64,000 nt of DNA from Paenibacillus sp. TCA20. GTDB lineage: Bacteria > Bacillota > Bacilli > Paenibacillales > Paenibacillaceae. The translations under genes and the position numbers were made by a program. The stretch is from assembly GCF_000732325.1 (NCBI RefSeq), contig NZ_BBIW01000017.1:32610-96609 (forward strand), given 5' to 3'. Below, one piece after another: positions 36,484 to 44,965 of this stretch; positions within the stretch are counted from its first letter, which is position 1; every line of letters begins with the position of its first letter. The notes under the pieces were generated by a model, which saw nothing but the letters and a program-made list of their open reading frames with translations, was not told the DNA's origin and made no database searches.

Positions 36484-37269
36484 CTACACACCAAGTGTAG
36501 CGCCGCCATCTACTCTGAGCTCACACATCGTGATATGCTTCGCCTTATCTGAGATTAGAAAAGCAACCGTATCTGCTATATCCTCTGCTTCGGCAATTCT
36601 GCCAAGCGGGATGCCGACCCGGTAGTTTTCCAGAGAACCGCCAATAACCGCTTCAGCACCTAATTCATCAGTCCACATGCCGCGCTGCATGTCTGTATCC
36701 GTTGAACCTGGCGATACAATGTTGCACCGGATTCCATGCTGAGCAAGCTCAAGTCCGAGACATTTCGTAAAGTGGGCAGCAGCTGCTTTGGAAGCAGCAT
36801 AGGCTGACATGTTTACACGAGGCATGGCATATGCGTTAGAGCCGACGGTAATGATTACACCCGTTTTGCGAGGAATCATATGACGCGCTGCTGCTCTGCT
36901 CACATAGAAAACGCCGTGTGTGTTAACAGCAAATGTCTGATGCCAATCCTCGTCATCCATAAAAGCAACCGGTCCTGTATCGAGGACACCGGCTACATTG
37001 ACGGCTATATCGATATGGTCCATTTCCCGGATAATTTGCTGCATCGCATGATCGACAGAGCTGCTCTCCCGCACATCCGCAGGAAATGCAGCTGCAGCAT
37101 AGCCCTCCTTTTGTAATTCCTTTACGGTATCGTGAAGCTGTGATGCATTATAATCAATAAGAGCAACCTGAATTCCGTCTGCAGCAAGCACCTTGGCTAC
37201 CGCTTTTCCAATTCCTTGGGCTGCTCCTGTCACGACAGCGACTTTTCCTGTCAGGCTTGCAGAAGCCAT
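36484..37269 (-). CDS. dhbA: 2,3-Dihydro-2,3-dihydroxybenzoate dehydrogenase (DhbA)
   Basis: This 261-residue SDR enzyme has TGAAQGIG (about 13), NVAG (about 88), and the YAASK catalytic motif (about 150). It oxidises 2,3-dihydro-2,3-DHB to 2,3-dihydroxybenzoate with NAD. The ATG at 37269 has GAGGTG eight bases upstream; a longer frame runs through the Fur boxes and is rejected. It is the first gene of the dhb operon. Confidence 0.93.
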   Translation of the reverse strand: MASASLTGKVAVVTGAAQGIGKAVAKVLAADGIQVALIDYNASQLHDTVKELQKEGYAAAAFPADVRESSSVDHAMQQIIREMDHIDIAVNVAGVLDTGPVAFMDDEDWHQTFAVNTHGVFYVSRAAARHMIPRKTGVIITVGSNAYAMPRVNMSAYAASKAAAAHFTKCLGLELAQHGIRCNIVSPGSTDTDMQRGMWTDELGAEAVIGGSLENYRVGIPLGRIAEAEDIADTVAFLISDKAKHITMCELRVDGGATLGV

Positions 37270-37292
37270 TTCGACAACACCTCTGTTTTTGT

Positions 37293-37331
37293 TGAGAATG
37301 ATTATCATTTTGTTGATAACGGTTCTCATTA
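37293..37331 (-). promoter_or_regulatory. Fur boxes of the dhb operon
   Basis: AATGATTATCATT at 37298-37310 is the core of a near-consensus Fur box. A second, weaker match (GATAACGGTTCTCATTA) lies next to it at 37315-37331 and overlaps a TATAAT -10. Iron repression of siderophore synthesis is expected. Confidence 0.85.
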
Positions 37332-37680
37332 TAATGTTGCCTTATGCAGCTCACCATGGATTTTATCCGGTATTTTCCATCGAAAAACCACGCGTTTATT
37401 GTCGTATTCGACATCGCATGCCTGTCATTAGTACTATTTTTATGTCTGAAAATACGGTCCTGCCTCTACACTTGTCCACATCAAAAATGGTATGTAATGG
37501 TATTTGCTTTTCATCGGAATAACCTCGCATTCCAGCAAGCGTCAATATCGGACATCCCAAAATCTGGTTTGAAGCGGCTCCTTAAATACAAAAGTCTGCC
37601 TTCACATACTGCGACCCTTGGCCTACTTCTGACACAAGCTTGAGCGCATGGACATCGGTCGGAAATTGGATGAAAAAACT
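37332..37680. other. Non-coding stretch between the divergent dhb and siderophore-binding genes
   Basis: About 350 bases with only short, poorly composed frames on both strands and no ribosome sites. I see no RNA structure. It may be remnant DNA or spacer. Confidence 0.4.
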
Positions 37681-37687
37681 GAAATTT

Positions 37688-37716
37688 TTGTTTCACTCTT
37701 GTGTAGTTTCTACTAT
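37688..37716 (+). promoter_or_regulatory. Putative sigma-A promoter of the siderophore-binding gene
   Basis: TTGTTT, a 17-base spacer and TACTAT, followed downstream by a strong Fur box. Confidence 0.5.
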
Positions 37717-37757
37717 ATAAATAGCTACCTTTTTCTGTATCAAAAAAATAGATTGCA

Positions 37758-37782
37758 AATGATAATGAGAATTGTTATCATT
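37758..37782 (+). promoter_or_regulatory. Fur box of the siderophore-binding lipoprotein gene
   Basis: AATGATAATGAGAATTGTTA continuing into TCATT: two inverted ATGATAAT-like half-sites. It lies about 40 bases before the start codon. Confidence 0.88.
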
Positions 37783-37819
37783 CTTTAAGTGATTTACATA
37801 CAAATTAGGGGGAACCAAC

Positions 37820-38824
37820 ATGTCGAATTCCAAAAAGAAAATCGTCTCGCTTCTGGCGAGCTTGCTGCTCGTGTCCACATTTCTTGCCGCCTGCGGCAGC
37901 AGTGAATCGGGTACAGATAGTAACACATCTCCAAACAATGCTTCACAAGCTGAGACGGAAGCACCTGTGAGCGAGGTTGAAGAACCGACAGAGAGAACTG
38001 TAACTGACGCTATGGGTCATGAGGTTACCATTCCAGCAAATCCAGAGCGCGTACTCGCGACTTATCTGGAAGACAACCTGGTTGCTCTCGGTGTAACTCC
38101 AGTAGCACAGTGGTCTGTAGCTAACGGTATTCAGGATTACCTGCAAGGCTCGCTAAAGGATGTTCCAACCATTCCACACGATCTTCCATTTGAACAAGTA
38201 GCGAGCTTTGAACCTGATCTGATTATCCTCGATTCGGCAGATATGGCGAGCGGAGATAAATATGAGCAATATTCCAAGATCGCTCCTACGTATGTTATTG
38301 GTTCAGAACAGAACAATGACTGGAGAGATGAGCTCCTCAAGATCGGGGAAGTGCTTGGTAAGGAAGAAGATGCACAGAAAGCGCTTGATGATTATGACGC
38401 CAAGGCCGCTGAAGCCAAAGCTGCGCTTAATGAAGCTGCAGGCGGTGAATCCGCTGCTGCCATTTGGCTCGTATCCGATCAGTTCTATATGGTAAGCGAA
38501 GATTTATCCAGCGGTACAGTAATGTACGATGATCTTGGACTTGCTGTTCCTGAGGTTGTGAAGGAAATTTCGACAACGGGTACTGGCAACTGGCTTCCAA
38601 TTTCGCTTGAGAAGCTGGCCGAGCTTGACGCAGACCACCTCTTCCTGATCAACAGTGATAAAGGGGCAGGCGGAGAAGCATTAAACGATCCGTTGTGGAA
38701 GAACATTCCGGCTGTGAAGAATGGCAATGTGTACGAATTCAGTGCTGACACAAGCTGGCTCTACACCGGTACGGTGGCCAATACCCAAATCGTTGATAGC
38801 ATTGTAGAGAGCATTACAAAGTAA
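37820..38824 (+). CDS. Siderophore ABC transporter substrate-binding lipoprotein (FeuA-like)
   Basis: This 334-residue protein has a lipoprotein signal peptide (lipobox LAAC, Cys25), an acidic linker, then a class III periplasmic-binding fold (TVTDAMGHEVTIPANPERVL at about 60, FEPDLIILDS at about 135). It binds ferric siderophore outside the membrane for an ABC permease. The Fur box and divergence from dhb suggest ferric bacillibactin as ligand. No permease or ATPase genes follow; a terminator comes next, so the rest of the transporter must be elsewhere. Confidence 0.88.
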   Translation: MSNSKKKIVSLLASLLLVSTFLAACGSSESGTDSNTSPNNASQAETEAPVSEVEEPTERTVTDAMGHEVTIPANPERVLATYLEDNLVALGVTPVAQWSVANGIQDYLQGSLKDVPTIPHDLPFEQVASFEPDLIILDSADMASGDKYEQYSKIAPTYVIGSEQNNDWRDELLKIGEVLGKEEDAQKALDDYDAKAAEAKAALNEAAGGESAAAIWLVSDQFYMVSEDLSSGTVMYDDLGLAVPEVVKEISTTGTGNWLPISLEKLAELDADHLFLINSDKGAGGEALNDPLWKNIPAVKNGNVYEFSADTSWLYTGTVANTQIVDSIVESITK

Positions 38825-38835
38825 AATTCGGATCA

Positions 38836-38888
38836 TAAAAAAACCTTTGAGATCAGTGTGAACCTATCACACCGCTCAAAGGTTTTTT
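38836..38888 (+). terminator. Terminator of the siderophore-binding gene
   Basis: AAAAACCTTTGAG / CTCAAAGGTTTTT with an inner GTGTGA/TCACAC stem. It is also close to the end of the convergent EamA gene. Confidence 0.88.
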
Positions 38889-38908
38889 ACATTTATTATA
38901 TAATCCCC

Positions 38909-39838
38909 TTATGAGGAGTAGCTTTCAATTGGATTTGCTCCGCTCTCTTCCTGCCGCTTCCGGCCTGCGACCTGAGGATAGGCGATTCCGATCAGAATGA
39001 CGGTAATACCGATCCATTGCAGGGCGGATACCCTCTCATTAAGCACGAATATAGAAGCAAGTATGGCAACAGGAAGTTCTCCAGCGCTTAGAATAGAAGC
39101 CAGTCCAATACTAATCTTTGGTGCACCAAGAGCTAGCAGAAGCACCGGTATGACAACACCGAAAATACCAAGGATCAGTCCGTATATCCATAATCCATTC
39201 TCTAAAGAAACCTGCAATACAGCTGATGGGCCATACATCGTGACATGAAGCAGCAGCAGGAGCAGCAAACTCCCTGTTGAGGTGAAGAAGCTTCTTGAAA
39301 TCGTAGGCATTGCTGTCTCGACCCGGCCACTGAAAAATATGAACAGCGCCATCATAACCGCAGCCATGAGCCCAAGAAATACCCCCTGCACACTCAATTC
39401 CATTGGATTCGCCCCAATAACACCTCCAGCCAGTACGGTGCCCAAGAGCAATAACAGAATGGATATGACCGTTGCTTTGGAAGGTCTTTGCCGTGTTGTG
39501 ATGACTTCTATGACGACCCCTATCCAAGTAAATTGAAACAGCAGCACCACGGCGATCGACGCAGGAATACTCTGCAGTGACAAATAGTAAAACACTCCTG
39601 TCAAACAAGTGCATGCCCCCACACCGGCAAGACGAATAAATTGTCCCAGCTTCACCTTTTTCCTGGAGAAAATAAGCATGAGAATCAGCATGATCAGCCA
39701 GCCTGATCCAAACTGCCCAAGGGTCACCTCCTGGAATGTAAACCCCTGCTGGTAGGCAAGCTTAACGATGCTCGACAAAATCCCAAACGAGCAAGCTGCC
39801 AAAAACACATAAAACGAGTTCTTCATAAGTTGTAACAA
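38909..39838 (-). CDS. EamA/DMT-family transporter
   Basis: The 309-residue protein has ten predicted membrane helices in two five-helix repeats, as in the drug/metabolite transporter superfamily. The end of the second repeat reads LNERVSALQWIGITVILIGI. The substrate is not predictable. The TTG at 39838 is taken as start because GGAGG lies nine bases upstream; the ATG four codons later is too far from it. A strong terminator-like hairpin lies directly upstream, separating it from the secreted-protein gene. Confidence 0.8.
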   Translation of the reverse strand: MLQLMKNSFYVFLAACSFGILSSIVKLAYQQGFTFQEVTLGQFGSGWLIMLILMLIFSRKKVKLGQFIRLAGVGACTCLTGVFYYLSLQSIPASIAVVLLFQFTWIGVVIEVITTRQRPSKATVISILLLLLGTVLAGGVIGANPMELSVQGVFLGLMAAVMMALFIFFSGRVETAMPTISRSFFTSTGSLLLLLLLHVTMYGPSAVLQVSLENGLWIYGLILGIFGVVIPVLLLALGAPKISIGLASILSAGELPVAILASIFVLNERVSALQWIGITVILIGIAYPQVAGRKRQEESGANPIESYSS

Positions 39839-39857
39839 AGCTGTTAACCTCCATAAA

Positions 39858-39910
39858 AAGACCCCGCTCCTATTGTTTTAGAATCCAGAAAACAATAAAA
39901 GTGGGGTCCA
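39858..39910 (-). terminator. Terminator of the secreted modular protein gene
   Basis: Minus strand GACCCCACT...AGCGGGGTC with inner ATTGTTTT/AAAACAAT pairing, then TTTTT. It lies between that gene and the EamA gene, so it could also attenuate EamA transcription. Confidence 0.8.
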
Positions 39911-39970
39911 ATTCACGTTCTATTTAATTACAGAATAAATATTAATCTAATTTGTATGGATTGTAAACCT

Positions 39971-42784
39971 CTATTTTACCGTTACAACGATCTTGTCTGT
40001 TTGTGTAACGCCGGCATCGTTAACCAGCTCCGCAACATATTCATAGGTTCCAGCAGCGCGATTCTGAATGGCAATCACCGCTTGCTGACCATTAGGAGAG
40101 CTCGGCACAAGTGTTGTAGCCTCGAGGAGCTCTCCGTTCTCATATAGACGATAAGTATGAGCGTTTGTTCCCCACCACAAGTTCATGAATACGGAGTAGT
40201 TGCCATCGTGATCCCAGTTGTCATTAGAGAGTACTGCTTTTCCTGGATTCGCATCGGTCACCGTAACAACAAGCTCGGAGCCTGTAGTCGTTCCATAAGT
40301 ATTCGTCAGTTCGTAAGTATATACGTACGTACCATTGCTTTTGCCCGTAATCGAGGTCGTTGCTGTTTGTCTCTCCGGAGACTTGTCACTGAGCTTCTGC
40401 TGATCAATGAGTTCACCGTTCTCATACAGCTTGTACTCTGTTGCATTGTTTCCCCACCACAAATTCATCGTTACATCATAATTCCCATTTCTCAGCCCAG
40501 TGTATCCGTGATTGCTCGTCAGTGCAGCATGTCCAGGCACACCGCCAGCAAGTACCGGTTCTTCTGGAACCTCTGGTTCTTCAGGCTCTTGAGGCTCTTC
40601 CGTTTCTTCCGCCGGAACAATATCCTCCATCCCCCTTGGCTTTAACTGATAATTCCCACGAAAAATAGTAGAAACTCCAGTAATGCTGACTTGGTCGCCT
40701 TCCTGATAAGGGAACTCTTCGAGGCTTAGTCCTGTTCTAGTATCTACCCGAATATGATTCGTTTGATCCGAGACCGCATCAAATTCAAAAGATCCCGTCG
40801 GAGCAGCCGTGATGATGTTCTGAATGGTTACATTCTTTAATGTAACGAGCTGACCTTGGTTACTATCATTGATCGCTGTCACTTCCTTGGATTGTGGAAG
40901 ATCAGCGGTGCCTGTCTTCTCAATAGAGACAACATCAGCCAGCTCAAGCTCAGTATTATACAGTGTTAAAGGTGCAGTAATCTGCACCTTATCACCTGTA
41001 TTGAAGCCGCTTTGTGTTTGATAAACATAAATCCCTGCTGTTTCATCCTGAATGTAGAACGCCTGACCGCCAAATGCACCGGGCTGAGTTGTAATTACAC
41101 CCTCAACTTTGACCACAGTGCCTTCAGGCTGGAGACGTGCTTCACTGATCGGAATTAAGCTTATCTGGGGAGACTCCTCTTCTTCATCGGGTAACGGTTC
41201 GGCAGTTACATTCGCAATCGTCACCGGGGAAGTCAGGAGGTTGGAGCCGTTTTGTCTAAGTCTTAAGCTCGCAGCACCTGTCGTTCCCGGTTTGATCTGT
41301 ACCGTCAGATCCTTGTAAGCCGTACCTTGACTATTGGCTGTCACACTGAAGGTCTGACTATAGCCGTATGCGCTCGGCCACGTGCCATTCTCATTCTGTA
41401 CCTTCGCAACTTGTGTTCCACCTGCCAAATAAATTCCGGCACTATATCCTGATACCGTACTGTTCGGCGCAAGATTGTTGATCACGACCCGAATCTGGAA
41501 CGTTTCTGCATTCGGAAGCTCGTCTTGGTGAACAAAGCTGTAAGCCGGGTTCGACGGTGCTGGAGTTGTGCTTCCATAAGATCCTGGCTTGAACGTCGAT
41601 GGATCCCACCACTTGTAGCCTGCTGCAGGTTGAGACCAAGGCTCTGCTTGAGGCTCCGTTGATGCAGCCGGTTCTTCAAAAGCAAGCAACTCTGTCGGCT
41701 GATCGAGCTCAAGACCGGAAATCTCTGTCAGATCCGTATAACTCTCTTGATCTGTCAACCAATTCATCAAATTCACCAGCAGCACCGCATCATCCTGCTC
41801 CTTGAAGCCATCATACGTCGTCTTCTTGCTTCCTGTTTCTTCTCGAACATACTTCGGTGTGGCGTCCTCGACCGGTGAGGAATCACCTATAAAGGCTGCT
41901 TTACCCTGGCCTACTTTAGATACGGCCACATAAGGTCCTTCCTCAATGCCGCCGCCATTGTATACGCCCTGATCTACTGCATTGCCCCATGCCTCATTCG
42001 TCTCAGGCACGTACACGATGCCCTTTGCCTTCTCCGGGTCAGTAATAGCAAGCGTGGAGCCCGCATGCATCGCTACAGAGTCTACCCCTTCGGTTATGCC
42101 GAAGGATTGTTCTGGTTCCACAATGACATTCGCATCCACATCGCCAAGTGCGTTATAGCGGAAGCGGACACCAAAATTATCCGACAGCCAGTCCGAACTG
42201 ACGACGCCTTGCATAGCGGCCGAGTTCTTCTCCTCAGTACTCATTCCCTTGGCGGGATCTGTCCAGGCGCCTCTCCGATACCCGTTGAAGGATTCAGAGC
42301 CATCCCAGCGGTTCTTGTTACGGTCTGCATTATAATGATCACCGATGAAAAAGATGCTTCCGCCCTGCTCTACATATTGTTCCATGGCTGCTTGTTCACT
42401 TTGTTTGAAAGGGACATTCGGTTCTGCGATGACAAATGCATCGTAATCAGACAAGTCGCTTAGTGTGATCGGAGTGGATTTGCGTAGCTCTTTGACATAG
42501 AAACCATCGGCTGCCAAAGCATTGCCAAAATCGGAAAAACCACCGTCAATAACCCAATCTGCCGCACCTGCCGTCTGTGCATGCGTATTATCAAACAATA
42601 TTTTCTTTCCGGCATTCTCGTTAACAACCTTTGCGTTGATATATGGTGCCGGATCCGCAGGACCTTCTGCATGAGCGGAAGGAACGTCAATCCCCCATCC
42701 TGTGTGAATAGTAGCCGCAAGGGATAATGCGGTAACCGCTTTAAACCATTTGCTGCGTCTGATTAATCCCGAAGCTTCTCTCAT
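39971..42784 (-). CDS. Large secreted modular protein with OB-fold and paired C-terminal Ig-like repeats
   Basis: This 937-residue protein starts with a signal peptide (cleavage after about AHA, 39). Domains in order: a Rossmann/ThuA-like region (about 60-350; KILFDNTHAQT, GGSIFFIGDHYN, VGQGKAAFIGDSSPVED), a beta-sandwich (about 385-530), an OB-fold like those of secreted nucleases (about 545-720; GTVVKVEGVITTQPGAFGGQ, AFYIQDETAGIYVY), an acidic Pro/Glu linker, then two Ig-like repeats (about 755-845 and 850-937; MNLWWGNNATEYKLYENGEL and MNLWWGTNAHTYRLYENGEL). No nuclease catalytic motif is visible. It probably binds polysaccharide or nucleic acid outside the cell. AGGAGG precedes the ATG. 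Confidence 0.7.
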   Translation of the reverse strand: MREASGLIRRSKWFKAVTALSLAATIHTGWGIDVPSAHAEGPADPAPYINAKVVNENAGKKILFDNTHAQTAGAADWVIDGGFSDFGNALAADGFYVKELRKSTPITLSDLSDYDAFVIAEPNVPFKQSEQAAMEQYVEQGGSIFFIGDHYNADRNKNRWDGSESFNGYRRGAWTDPAKGMSTEEKNSAAMQGVVSSDWLSDNFGVRFRYNALGDVDANVIVEPEQSFGITEGVDSVAMHAGSTLAITDPEKAKGIVYVPETNEAWGNAVDQGVYNGGGIEEGPYVAVSKVGQGKAAFIGDSSPVEDATPKYVREETGSKKTTYDGFKEQDDAVLLVNLMNWLTDQESYTDLTEISGLELDQPTELLAFEEPAASTEPQAEPWSQPAAGYKWWDPSTFKPGSYGSTTPAPSNPAYSFVHQDELPNAETFQIRVVINNLAPNSTVSGYSAGIYLAGGTQVAKVQNENGTWPSAYGYSQTFSVTANSQGTAYKDLTVQIKPGTTGAASLRLRQNGSNLLTSPVTIANVTAEPLPDEEEESPQISLIPISEARLQPEGTVVKVEGVITTQPGAFGGQAFYIQDETAGIYVYQTQSGFNTGDKVQITAPLTLYNTELELADVVSIEKTGTADLPQSKEVTAINDSNQGQLVTLKNVTIQNIITAAPTGSFEFDAVSDQTNHIRVDTRTGLSLEEFPYQEGDQVSITGVSTIFRGNYQLKPRGMEDIVPAEETEEPQEPEEPEVPEEPVLAGGVPGHAALTSNHGYTGLRNGNYDVTMNLWWGNNATEYKLYENGELIDQQKLSDKSPERQTATTSITGKSNGTYVYTYELTNTYGTTTGSELVVTVTDANPGKAVLSNDNWDHDGNYSVFMNLWWGTNAHTYRLYENGELLEATTLVPSSPNGQQAVIAIQNRAAGTYEYVAELVNDAGVTQTDKIVVTVK

Positions 42785-42965
42785 CCTTCTCCTCCTAATA
42801 GTAAATATTTGGTATCTAGCAATTTATTCTATCATTTGATTAATAAAAAATATCGTACATTATGTAAAATACAGATCAATTTAATCAGCTCTTCCCTGAG
42901 GATATTGCAGCATTTTGTAGTTTGGTGACGAATTCACTGCATTCTTTATCATTCATCTTACAAAA

Positions 42966-43002
42966 ACAAAAAAACCGTCTTATTTTGAAAGACAGTTTTT
43001 TG
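42966..43002 (-). terminator. Terminator of the fused ABC ATPase gene
   Basis: The hairpin AAAACTGTCTTT / AAGACGGTTTT is followed by T-rich sequence on the minus strand. Confidence 0.8.
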
Positions 43003-43039
43003 GCTATAGCATCGAATCCATTTCATAATATTCAATTTA

Positions 43040-44776
43040 TTAACCTGCAGGTATAGCGACAAAATGACCTTTTGACACTTCAACCAGCTGCGAATTTCGC
43101 AAATTGTACCTATCCTCACTTGTCTGCTCTTCCAGGAGTCTTCTTGTCTTCTGGGCTTCAACCTTGGGATCCGGCACAGGGATTGCAGCAAGCAGTGACT
43201 TCGTATATTCGTGCTGCGGATTGGAGTACAGCTGCTCACTTTCAGCAAGCTCCACGATCTTCCCGGCGTACATAACAGCCACCCTGTCGCTAATATGCTT
43301 AACCATCGAAAGATCATGGGCAATGAACAGATAAGTCAGCCCAAGCTTATGCTGCAGCTCTTCAAGCAGCTTCACTACTTGAGATTGGATCGATACGTCC
43401 AGAGCAGATAACGGCTCATCACAGACGATAAACTTCGGCTCGACCGCAAGCGCACGTGCAATTCCGATTCTTTGCCGCTGTCCGCCAGAGAATTCGTGCG
43501 GATAGCGGTCTGCAAATGCCGGATCGAGGCCGACCATATCCAGCAGCTCCTCTACTCTCTTCTTACGAGCTTCCTTGCTGCCGCTAAGACCATGCACATC
43601 CATTGCTTCACCAATAATATCGACAATTTTGAATCTCGGATTCAAAGACGCATAGGGATCCTGAAAGATCATTTGCATGTGACGGCGCATCATTTTCATT
43701 TCCTTGGCCTTTAATCGGTTGACGGGCATGCCTTGATACAGCACTTCACCTGCCGTCGGCTCATGCAGTCTCAGTATCGCTCTTCCTGTCGTTGATTTGC
43801 CTGAACCCGATTCACCAACGACGCCAAGCGTCTCGCCTGGTTTAACGTAAAAGCTGATATCGTCAACGGCTCTAACTACCTTTCCTTTGCCAAGATCAAA
43901 ATATTGTTTAAGCCCATTCACCTCCAGCAGAGGTTCATTGCGAAATGGAGTAATAATCTGAGGTGCCGGCTTCGGCTTCTTCTTCTCATCCAGTCTTGGC
44001 AATGCATTCAGCAGCTTCAAAGTATAGGGGTGCTCAGCCTGCTCGAATATTTCCGCTGTCGTTCCCTTCTCTACAATTTCTCCATCCTTCATCACCACGA
44101 CACGGTCACACATTCCGGCTACAACGCCTAAATCATGCGTAATCAGTATAATAGAGGTTCCGAATTTCTCTTGCATATGCTTCATGACATTTAAGATCTG
44201 GGCCTGAATGGTAACATCCAGTGCCGTCGTCGGTTCGTCCGCAATCAGTAATGAAGGTCTGCATGCAAGCGCGATGGCAATCATCGCACGCTGTCTCATC
44301 CCTCCCGAGAATTCATGAGGATACTGATTATACCTTGCCTCTACTTCCCTAATTCCGACCAGCTTCAGCATTTCGATCGCTTCCTGTTTCGCTTCCTTCT
44401 TCGACATGTTCCGATGCTTGATCAGACTTTCGGCAATTTGCTTGCCAATCCGGATCGTTGGATTAAGAGAGGTCATCGGATCCTGAAAAATCATGCCGAT
44501 GTCTCTTCCACGGATCGATTCCATCTCCTTCTCCGATTTGTGAGCCAAATTCTGACCCAGGAACAAAATCTCCCCATCCTTCATGCGGGAAGGAGGTGAT
44601 GGCAGCAGCCTCATGATCGAGCGGGCAGTTACACTCTTCCCGCTTCCGGATTCACCGACAATTCCCAGGGTCTCTCCCTTCTTCACATCAAAGCTGATCC
44701 CTTTAACTGCATCAAATTCCCGTTCCTGTGATCGGAAGGATACTTGCAAATTATGAACCTGTAAAATAGTCTCCAC
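43040..44776 (-). CDS. Fused two-domain ABC ATPase of the peptide/nickel importer type
   Basis: This 578-residue protein has two complete ATPase domains in one chain. Each has Walker A (GESGSGKS twice, about 40 and 315), a signature (SGGMRQR, about 160; SGGQRQR, about 440) and Walker B (LLIADEPT; FIVCDEPL). Each also has the oligopeptide-transporter C-terminal motif (HPYTLKLL; HEYTKSLL). This equals a DppD-DppF fusion. It is divergent from two permeases and a binding protein that should complete the importer. The GTG at 44776 follows AGGTG; the upstream GTG at 44785 has no ribosome site. Confidence 0.88.
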   Translation of the reverse strand: METILQVHNLQVSFRSQEREFDAVKGISFDVKKGETLGIVGESGSGKSVTARSIMRLLPSPPSRMKDGEILFLGQNLAHKSEKEMESIRGRDIGMIFQDPMTSLNPTIRIGKQIAESLIKHRNMSKKEAKQEAIEMLKLVGIREVEARYNQYPHEFSGGMRQRAMIAIALACRPSLLIADEPTTALDVTIQAQILNVMKHMQEKFGTSIILITHDLGVVAGMCDRVVVMKDGEIVEKGTTAEIFEQAEHPYTLKLLNALPRLDEKKKPKPAPQIITPFRNEPLLEVNGLKQYFDLGKGKVVRAVDDISFYVKPGETLGVVGESGSGKSTTGRAILRLHEPTAGEVLYQGMPVNRLKAKEMKMMRRHMQMIFQDPYASLNPRFKIVDIIGEAMDVHGLSGSKEARKKRVEELLDMVGLDPAFADRYPHEFSGGQRQRIGIARALAVEPKFIVCDEPLSALDVSIQSQVVKLLEELQHKLGLTYLFIAHDLSMVKHISDRVAVMYAGKIVELAESEQLYSNPQHEYTKSLLAAIPVPDPKVEAQKTRRLLEEQTSEDRYNLRNSQLVEVSKGHFVAIPAG

Positions 44777-44885
44777 GATGTTCACCTGCTTATAAAGTTA
44801 ATGAATAGAATTCAATCTCTTAACATCTGAGAGTTATGAAATTGATAAATGAATTGACCTTATGTAAATTTTGTCACTCTGGTGA

Positions 44886-44914
44886 TTGACAAGGTTCTAA
44901 ACCGCAAATAAAAT
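44886..44914 (+). promoter_or_regulatory. Sigma-A promoter of the permease-binding protein operon
   Basis: TTGACA, a 17-base spacer and TAAAAT lie about 50 bases before the first permease gene. Confidence 0.7.
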
Positions 44915-44965
44915 ATACTATATTGATCGGAATAATGCAATTTCTTTAGAAAGGAGGTAAACGAT

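Noticed and set aside
37344..37643. Overlapping short frames in the gap between dhbA and the siderophore-binding gene
   Set aside because: No ribosome sites, odd composition rich in Cys/His/Ser, and frames on both strands; looks non-coding.
39858..39910. Long inverted repeat considered as an insertion-sequence end
   Set aside because: It ends in a T-run after a stop codon and has no target duplication or transposase; better explained as a terminator.
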